NCBI GenBank assembly: GCA_910587835.1
Contig: CAJUNQ010000094.1
Location: 1-64,000 of the forward strand
Length of the DNA stretch: 64,000 bases
Source of the DNA: an uncultured Oscillospiraceae bacterium
Lineage (GTDB): Bacteria > Bacillota > Clostridia > Oscillospirales > Acutalibacteraceae
Direction of reading: 5' to 3'
Part shown: positions 59,195-64,000 of the stretch, one piece after another
Layout of the letters: each line of letters begins with the position of its first letter
Numbering within the stretch: position 1 is the first letter of the stretch
The notes under the pieces: generated by a model
Database searches by the model: none
What the model was told of the DNA's origin: nothing
Seen by the model: the letters and a program-made list of their open reading frames with translations, nothing else
Position numbers and translations under genes: made by a program

Positions 59195-61327
59195 TTATTC
59201 CTGCGAACCCGCCTCCTCTGCCGAATGAATGGGAATCAGTGGACTGTTCTGCTCCACCTTCTGCAGGGCCCTGAGCCTTTCCTGGGCCTCCCGGTAAAAG
59301 GCCAGCTGGCTGCTAAAGGCGGCCTTGCCCCGGCGGCTCACATGCTGGTAGCTGGTGTCCGGCTGCATGACCCGGGCGTTGGTATTGTCGCTGAGCAGAG
59401 TGTCCAGAATCCTGAAAGCGCGCTGCTTCAAGTCTTCGTCCTCAATGGGGAAGACCAGCTCAATGCGCCGGTCCAAATTACGGGGCATCCAGTCCGCGCT
59501 CCCCATGAAGATTTTGGGGTTGCCGCCGTTCTCAAACCGAAACACCCGGCTGTGCTCCAATAGCTGGCCCACAATGCTGATAACCTGAATATTGTCGCTG
59601 ATTCCCTCCAAGCCGGGAATCAAGCAGCAGATCCCCCGTACAATCAGCCGAATGGGCACCCCGGCCTGGCTGGCCACATAGAGCAGGGAGATGATCTCCG
59701 GGTCCACCAAAGAGTTGACCTTAGCTGTGATCCCGCAGGGCAGGCCATTGCGGGCGTTTTCCGTCTCCTGGCGGATGCGCCGGCAGAAGAAGGTCCGCAG
59801 GCCGTGAGGCGCGACCGCAAAATGCTGGTACTCTGGCGGGCGGGAATAGCCAGTAATTACATTAAACAGGGAGGAGGCGTCTGCCCCGTACTGGCTGTTG
59901 CAGGTGAACAATCCCACATCTGTGTATATCTTGGCAGTGGAGTCGTTGTAGTTGCCTGTGCCCAAATGAAGATAGCGGCGGATGCCGTCCTCCTCCCGGC
60001 GGACCACCAGAGCGATCTTGCAGTGGGTCTTGAGGCCGTGCAGGCCATAGATTACATGACACCCCGCCTTTTCCAGCTTTTGGGCCCAGTTGATGTTGTT
60101 CTCCTCATCAAACCGGGCTTTCAGCTCCACCAGCACAGTGACCTGCTTGCCGTTCTCCGCTGCCCGAATCAGAGCGGCAATAATGGGGGAGTTGCCGCTG
60201 ACCCGGTAGAGGGTCTGCTTGATGGCCAGCACGTCCTCGTCCTCCGCAGCCTGCTCAATAAATTTAACCACACAGTCAAAGCTCTCGTAAGGGTGGTGAA
60301 CCATCCTGTCTTTCTCCCGAATGGCGGCGAAAATATCGTCACAGCCCCAGAAATCCGCTGGCGCCACTGGTGTGATGGGCTGGAAGCACATGCTCTCACA
60401 GCCCCTGACTCCTGCGAACTTGGAGAAAAATGTCAGGTCCAAAGGCCCATGTACCTGATATATCTCGTTCTTTTTGATTTTCAGCTGGTCAATCAGGAAG
60501 CCCCGCAGGTCCTTGTCGCACTTCTGCAAAAGCTCAAGACGGACAGGCCGGCCGCGCTTACGGCGTTTGATGGACTTCTTCACCTCGTTCATAAAGTCCT
60601 CAGCCTCTTCGTCGATTTCCAAGTCCGAGTCTCTGGTGACCCGGAAGGGACAAGCTGCCTCAATGGTATGCAGCTCGAAAAGCTCCTCCAGGTTGGCAAT
60701 AATGATGTCTTCCAGCAGAGTAAAGGCCCGGCCCTCCTGGCAGGGGACCTCTAAAAAGCGGGGGAGGATGGACGGAACCTGAACAATGGCAAAAATCTTC
60801 TCCTGCTCCTTTCCGCTCTCGCTCTCCTTGCTCTCAAGACGGACCGCGATATTCAAGGTCTTGTTTGCCAGCAAAGGGAAGGGGCGGCTGCCGTCTACAG
60901 CCAAAGGTGTGAGCACAGGGAAGAGCACCTGCTTGAAATAACGGGCCACATACGCTTTTTGCTCCTCGTCCATATGATGAAGCTCCACAAAGTGAATGCC
61001 GCTGCGTTCCAAAGCAGGCATAATAGACCGGTGCAGGCAGGAATACTGCTTTTCCATAAAGCGATGGGTCTTTTCTTCCAGCTCCTTCAGCAGGTCCTGA
61101 GGAGCCAGGTCCAGCTTATCCTTTGGCTTATAGCCAGAGTTGACCTGGGCCTTGACGCCTGCCACCCGCACCATAAAGAATTCATCCAGATTAGAGCCCG
61201 TAATGGCCAGAAAGCGCAGCCGCTCCATCAGAGGATTCTCTTTTTTTGTGGCCTCCTCCAACACCCGGGCATTAAAATCCATCCAACTCAGTTCTCTGTT
61301 ATAATAAGGTATCTTCTTTTCTGCCAC
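59195..61327 (-). CDS. ppk: Polyphosphate kinase 1
   Basis: 710 residues. Makes polyphosphate from ATP. YYNRELSWMDFNARVLEEA is the N-terminal hallmark, followed by RLRFLAITGSNLDEFFMVR. The phosphorylated His is in YGLHGLKTHCKIAL; a second PLD-like half carries FMGSADWMPRNLDRRIE. GTG at 61327 lies 6 bases after GAGGTG and 10 after the ppx stop; the earlier GTG (61336) overlaps the ribosome site. Confidence 0.96.
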   Translation of the reverse strand: MAEKKIPYYNRELSWMDFNARVLEEATKKENPLMERLRFLAITGSNLDEFFMVRVAGVKAQVNSGYKPKDKLDLAPQDLLKELEEKTHRFMEKQYSCLHRSIMPALERSGIHFVELHHMDEEQKAYVARYFKQVLFPVLTPLAVDGSRPFPLLANKTLNIAVRLESKESESGKEQEKIFAIVQVPSILPRFLEVPCQEGRAFTLLEDIIIANLEELFELHTIEAACPFRVTRDSDLEIDEEAEDFMNEVKKSIKRRKRGRPVRLELLQKCDKDLRGFLIDQLKIKKNEIYQVHGPLDLTFFSKFAGVRGCESMCFQPITPVAPADFWGCDDIFAAIREKDRMVHHPYESFDCVVKFIEQAAEDEDVLAIKQTLYRVSGNSPIIAALIRAAENGKQVTVLVELKARFDEENNINWAQKLEKAGCHVIYGLHGLKTHCKIALVVRREEDGIRRYLHLGTGNYNDSTAKIYTDVGLFTCNSQYGADASSLFNVITGYSRPPEYQHFAVAPHGLRTFFCRRIRQETENARNGLPCGITAKVNSLVDPEIISLLYVASQAGVPIRLIVRGICCLIPGLEGISDNIQVISIVGQLLEHSRVFRFENGGNPKIFMGSADWMPRNLDRRIELVFPIEDEDLKQRAFRILDTLLSDNTNARVMQPDTSYQHVSRRGKAAFSSQLAFYREAQERLRALQKVEQNSPLIPIHSAEEAGSQE

Positions 61328-61337
61328 AGCGCACACC

Positions 61338-62888
61338 TCATATCATATCAAATTTAATTGCCAGCTCGGGAGAAAGCCCGAAGACCTCTTTGAAATAGCC
61401 AGCCGACTCCTCAAAGGACCAGCGTTCCAGCAGCGTGTTGGTAGAGGCGTTGGCTCTAATCAGCACCCGGTCCTCATCCAGCGTCACCTTGATATTCTTC
61501 AGCTTCTCCAAATGAGATTTGTCCATAGCATTGGCCAGCCGGAAAATAGCCGACAGCTTGGAGACAACAATACGCTCAGGCTGAGACAGCCCGCCCAGCT
61601 CCGGCGCGTCCTTCCGGTCCAGTCCGTTGGAGATGCTGCCTGCCACCATAGCAACCTCCACTGCCTCGCCGGTGGAAAGGCCAAACAGGTCCATGCCCCG
61701 GATAATATCATAGGTGCAGCGGTTGTGCTGGCGCAGGCTGACATAGCTGCCGCAGCTGTGCAGGGCAGAAGCCAGCTCTAAAATCAAGCGCTTGGAAGCG
61801 TCCAGGCCGTGCACCTTTTTCAGCTTGTCAAACAGCCGGCAGGCATATTCGCCCACCAAAGCGCTATGCTTTTCATCACACTGAAAAGACGCCGCCGCTG
61901 TGTAGGCACAGGAAAGCGCGTTTTTTCGCAGGTAAGCGCTCCACTCGGCGTCAGCCTTGGGGGTGAGCATGTAGCGGATCACCGCCTCAGAGATATCTAC
62001 CGGCGGCGAGAGAAGCTCAGGCGCGGTGGGGCAGAATCGCATCAGCCCCCGATAGATAAACAGCGCAGTATACAGCAGCGCGGCCTGGTTTTCCGGCAGG
62101 GCATAGTGCAGGGCGATTCCCTCTGTTGTCATGGAGCGCACCGTCTCATAAAGGAGCCGCAGCCTCTCCGCCTCAATATGATAGACCGGACCAACCTTTT
62201 TCCCGCCGCAGAGCTTGGCAATCAGCTCAATCTGAGAGCCGGTGAGCACCAGATTCTGAATGCGGAAGCCGGACAGGTTCATGCGGTTGAGCATGGTGTC
62301 CATATATTCTTCCAGTATATAGTTGAAATCCTCCGCTTTACGGCGCAGCTCACCCAGTACATCGTGCAGCTTTAATGCCCCAATGGGGACATTCTGGAAG
62401 GTGAGAATCTTCTCTCCGTCATATACTGCCAGCCCGATGCTTCCTGATCCAATATAGGCAAACAGGGTGTTCCCGTTTCTGACTGTCTCCTCATGTGCCA
62501 GCCGGTTCTCCAGCTCAGAAAAAATATATGCCTTTTCCTGGCTGCTGTCCAATATGTCCACGTCCATACCGTTGCGCACCTTCAGCTGGTCCACCACCAA
62601 AGCCCGGTTGCTGGCTTCCAGAAGAACCGTGCCGGAGAGGACGCGGGGCTTCTCAATATTATAAGAAAGCAGGGCGGAGGAGAACTTAGAAAGGGCAGAG
62701 GAGAGCTCCCGCAAGCTGTTAAAGCTGACTGCGCCCGTCTCAAAGACGTCATGGTCCAGGCTGACGGGATATTCCAGGTAGTCCAGCGTGCGGATTTTGC
62801 CCTTCACCAGTTGAGAGACCCGCATTTTCACATTCCTTGTGCCGATTTCTATGACCGCCGCACAGCCCGCAGCGTTTTTTTTATTCAA
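61338..62888 (-). CDS. ppx: Exopolyphosphatase/guanosine pentaphosphatase-like protein
   Basis: 516 residues. The first ~300 have the Ppx/GppA ASKHA fold: AAVIEIGTRNVKMRVSQLV, LFAYIGSGSIGLAVYDG in the second glycine loop. The C-terminal part is HD-like, HSCGSYVSLRQHNRCTYDII and GLDRKDAPELGGLSQPERI. Releases phosphate from polyphosphate, or from pppGpp. Start at TTG 62888, since AGGAGGG lies six bases upstream; the longer frame from 63062 runs through the promoter. Note that the first loop has EIGT instead of DIGS. Confidence 0.9.
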   Translation of the reverse strand: MNKKNAAGCAAVIEIGTRNVKMRVSQLVKGKIRTLDYLEYPVSLDHDVFETGAVSFNSLRELSSALSKFSSALLSYNIEKPRVLSGTVLLEASNRALVVDQLKVRNGMDVDILDSSQEKAYIFSELENRLAHEETVRNGNTLFAYIGSGSIGLAVYDGEKILTFQNVPIGALKLHDVLGELRRKAEDFNYILEEYMDTMLNRMNLSGFRIQNLVLTGSQIELIAKLCGGKKVGPVYHIEAERLRLLYETVRSMTTEGIALHYALPENQAALLYTALFIYRGLMRFCPTAPELLSPPVDISEAVIRYMLTPKADAEWSAYLRKNALSCAYTAAASFQCDEKHSALVGEYACRLFDKLKKVHGLDASKRLILELASALHSCGSYVSLRQHNRCTYDIIRGMDLFGLSTGEAVEVAMVAGSISNGLDRKDAPELGGLSQPERIVVSKLSAIFRLANAMDKSHLEKLKNIKVTLDEDRVLIRANASTNTLLERWSFEESAGYFKEVFGLSPELAIKFDMI

Positions 62889-62934
62889 GGCTATCCCTCC
62901 TAAGCAGAATCTCTGCACAGAATTCTCTGCTTTG

Positions 62935-62963
62935 ATTATACCAAAGCCCAGACAAAAATTCAA
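62935..62963 (-). promoter_or_regulatory. Promoter for ppx-ppk
   Basis: Reverse strand TTGAAT (62958-62963), 17-base spacer, TATAAT (62935-62940) with an extended TGG ahead of it. Confidence 0.7.
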
Positions 62964-63027
62964 ACCCAGATTTGAAATATTTGCTCCATTTGATGAATTT
63001 TTCAAAAAATTTTTTTTGAAAAACCTC

Positions 63028-63056
63028 TTGATTTTTTTGCCAGGATAGGCTATAAT
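63028..63056 (+). promoter_or_regulatory. Promoter for tRNA-Ser
   Basis: TTGATT (63028-63033), 17-base spacer, TATAAT (63051-63056). Transcription would begin about 10 bases ahead of the tRNA. Confidence 0.75.
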
Positions 63057-63072
63057 AAGCAAGCCGGGATAC

Positions 63073-63159
63073 GGAGAGGTATTCTAATTGGTAAGGAGCC
63101 ACATTGGAAATGTGGTGTGCCGCAAGGCATTGTGCGTTCGAGTCGCATCCTCTCCGCCA
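63073..63159 (+). tRNA. tRNA-Ser(GGA)
   Basis: 87 bases with encoded CCA. Acceptor GGAGAGG/CCTCTCC, discriminator G; short 3-bp D stem (TTC/GGA); anticodon arm CCACA-TTGGAAA-TGTGG with anticodon GGA (63106-63108); long variable arm TGTGCCGCAAGGCATT typical of class II; T arm with GTTCGAGTC. Reads UCU and UCC. Confidence 0.95.
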
Positions 63160-63163
63160 AGTA

Positions 63164-63197
63164 AAAGAGCGTCGGAGCTTTTCCGGCGCTCTTTCTG
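63164..63197 (+). terminator. Terminator after tRNA-Ser
   Basis: AAAGAGCGTCGGA pairs with TCCGGCGCTCTTT around a short loop (one T-G pair), followed by CTG. It closes the single tRNA transcript, but read-through into the Nudix genes is possible. Confidence 0.8.
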
Positions 63198-63221
63198 ATT
63201 TCTTTGGAGGAGGTAGAGCAG

Positions 63222-63680
63222 ATGGCTGTAAAAGCTCTGGCGGAGCTGACTGTGATGTGCATGGTCTGCGACGGCAGCAAAGTCTTGGTGCAAAACCGGG
63301 TCGATCACGAATGGCCGGGGATCACCTTTCCCGGCGGACATGTCGAGCCAGGAGAAGCCTTTACCGAGGCAGTGGTCCGGGAGGTTTTTGAGGAAACAGG
63401 GCTGACGGTTTGCGGTCCGCAGTTGTGTGGCGTAAAGCAGAGGGCGGATCAGGATGGTTCCCGTCTGATCGTCCTTCTGTATCAATGTAGCCGCTTTTCA
63501 GGAGAGCTTCATTCCTGCGATGAGGGAGAGAATCTCTGGGTAGAACGCCAGGCTTTGCCCGCTATGAAGCTGGCCGACACCATGGAGCAGCTTCTGCCGG
63601 TCTTTTTTGACGAGCAGTATTCCGAGTTCTATTTAACACGGGATGAGAACGGCCAGGTGAAGGAGCTGAAGCTATTCTGA
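63222..63680 (+). CDS. Nudix hydrolase (8-oxo-dGTP diphosphatase-like), first of two
   Basis: 152 residues. GGHVEPGEAFTEAVVREVFEETGL fits the Nudix box G-x5-E-x7-REV-x-EE-x-GL. AELTVMCMVCDGSKVLVQNR starts the protein, as in MutT/YtkD-like enzymes that clean oxidised nucleotides. Start at ATG 63222 with GGAGGAGG in front; the longer frame from TTG 63204 contains that site. Followed 29 bases later by a close paralogue. Confidence 0.92.
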   Translation: MAVKALAELTVMCMVCDGSKVLVQNRVDHEWPGITFPGGHVEPGEAFTEAVVREVFEETGLTVCGPQLCGVKQRADQDGSRLIVLLYQCSRFSGELHSCDEGENLWVERQALPAMKLADTMEQLLPVFFDEQYSEFYLTRDENGQVKELKLF

Positions 63681-63709
63681 GCTTATTATAGGGAATAGGG
63701 GAGTAAGGA

Positions 63710-64000
63710 ATGGACAGGCAGATAAAAGCTGAGCTGACAAACATGTGCATGGTTTATGAGGGAAGCCGGGTGCTGGTACAAAAACGCCGCCCGGAACACG
63801 GCTGGCCTGGGGTCACCTTTCCCGGCGGGCATGTGGAGCCGGGGGAGTCCATCACCCAGTCGGTCATCCGGGAGGTCTGGGAGGAGACCGGTCTGACAGT
63901 CGCAGAGCCCAGGCTCTGCGGCGTAAAGCAATGGATAGAGGACGATGGTTCCCGCTATATCGTCTTTCTATATAAATGCAATCAATTTTCCGGGGAACTG
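63710..64000 (+). CDS. Nudix hydrolase, second of two, cut by window end
   Basis: 97 codons in view. Same beginning (AELTNMCMVYEGSRVLVQKR) and Nudix box (GGHVEPGESITQSVIREVWEETGL) as the preceding gene, and the same CGVKQ and SGEL blocks, so the two are tandem duplicates with clear divergence. AGGGGAGTAAGGA in front of the ATG. C-terminus outside the window. Confidence 0.9.
   Translation, partial: MDRQIKAELTNMCMVYEGSRVLVQKRRPEHGWPGVTFPGGHVEPGESITQSVIREVWEETGLTVAEPRLCGVKQWIEDDGSRYIVFLYKCNQFSGEL

Noticed and set aside
59804..60754. 316-codon forward frame opposite ppk
   Set aside because: Shadow of ppk; no ribosome site or motif.
1..64000. Mobile elements, CRISPR arrays, prophage, defence systems
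   Set aside because: No transposase, integrase, direct-repeat array, restriction or toxin-antitoxin gene recognised anywhere in the window.

Overview
The window reads as a chromosomal segment of a strictly anaerobic, probably spore-forming Clostridia member. An Oscillospiraceae relative of Flavonifractor, Lawsonibacter or Intestinimonas is my best guess; this is an inference from gene content, since no rRNA or marker phylogeny is available. Support comes from a pyruvate:ferredoxin oxidoreductase, formate-tetrahydrofolate ligase, a YtvI-type sporulation membrane protein, a tyrosyl T-box leader, the Firmicute gene order dxs-tlyA-nadK-argR-recN, strong AGGAGG ribosome sites, TTGACA-17-TATAAT promoters, and a base composition that looks moderately GC-rich by eye. 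Almost everything is core metabolism. I see no phage, insertion sequence, CRISPR array or defence island.

Layout. 1-502: start of the PFOR gene (leftward) behind a long structured leader. 825-6421: CNNM/CorC-like protein with a MATE exporter, then a two-gene ABC exporter. 6602-9911: Nudix hydrolase, uridine-kinase-like kinase, HflX and an unknown protein. 10021-18052: arginine cluster argG, Nudix, argH, argJ, small membrane protein, argB, argD, argF, with an ArgR-type operator before argG; argC is not in the window. 18163-24899: YtvI, XRE regulator, nicotinate phosphoribosyltransferase, RNase P RNA, GNAT, ComEC-like MBL protein with DUF3006, and RodA. 25090-29004: fhs, tsaE, tsaB, rpiB, upp. 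29307-40052: long rightward run with the YfmF/YfmH pair, lgt, folD, dxs, tlyA, an unknown protein, nadK, argR and recN. 40084-46021: tyrosine T-box leader followed by GNAT, HAD, tyrS, HD-domain and YfhO genes. 46065-49381: leftward asd-dapA-dapB-ACT operon. 49575-53852: queA and a fusion of an endonuclease-Q-like PHP nuclease to a UvrD helicase. 53953-57381: small accessory genes, including a stop-interrupted ORF, a Gfo/Idh/MocA oxidoreductase and a sugar-phosphate isomerase-like protein. 57474-62888: leftward ppx-ppk-kinase-pfk group. 63073-64000: tRNA-Ser(GGA) and two tandem Nudix genes, the second cut by the window end.

The genes connect in several ways. ArgR encoded at 37903 probably binds the box at 9931-9950. 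FolD and Fhs are neighbouring steps of one-carbon metabolism. TsaE and TsaB both serve tRNA t6A synthesis. Asd, DapA and DapB give consecutive steps to diaminopimelate, closed by a free-standing ACT protein that could act as a sensor. Ppx and Ppk act in opposite directions on polyphosphate. The least ordinary items are the EndoQ-UvrD fusion, the tyrosine T-box that precedes two non-synthetase genes, face-to-face asd/queA promoters, and several structured leaders with no family I recognise.
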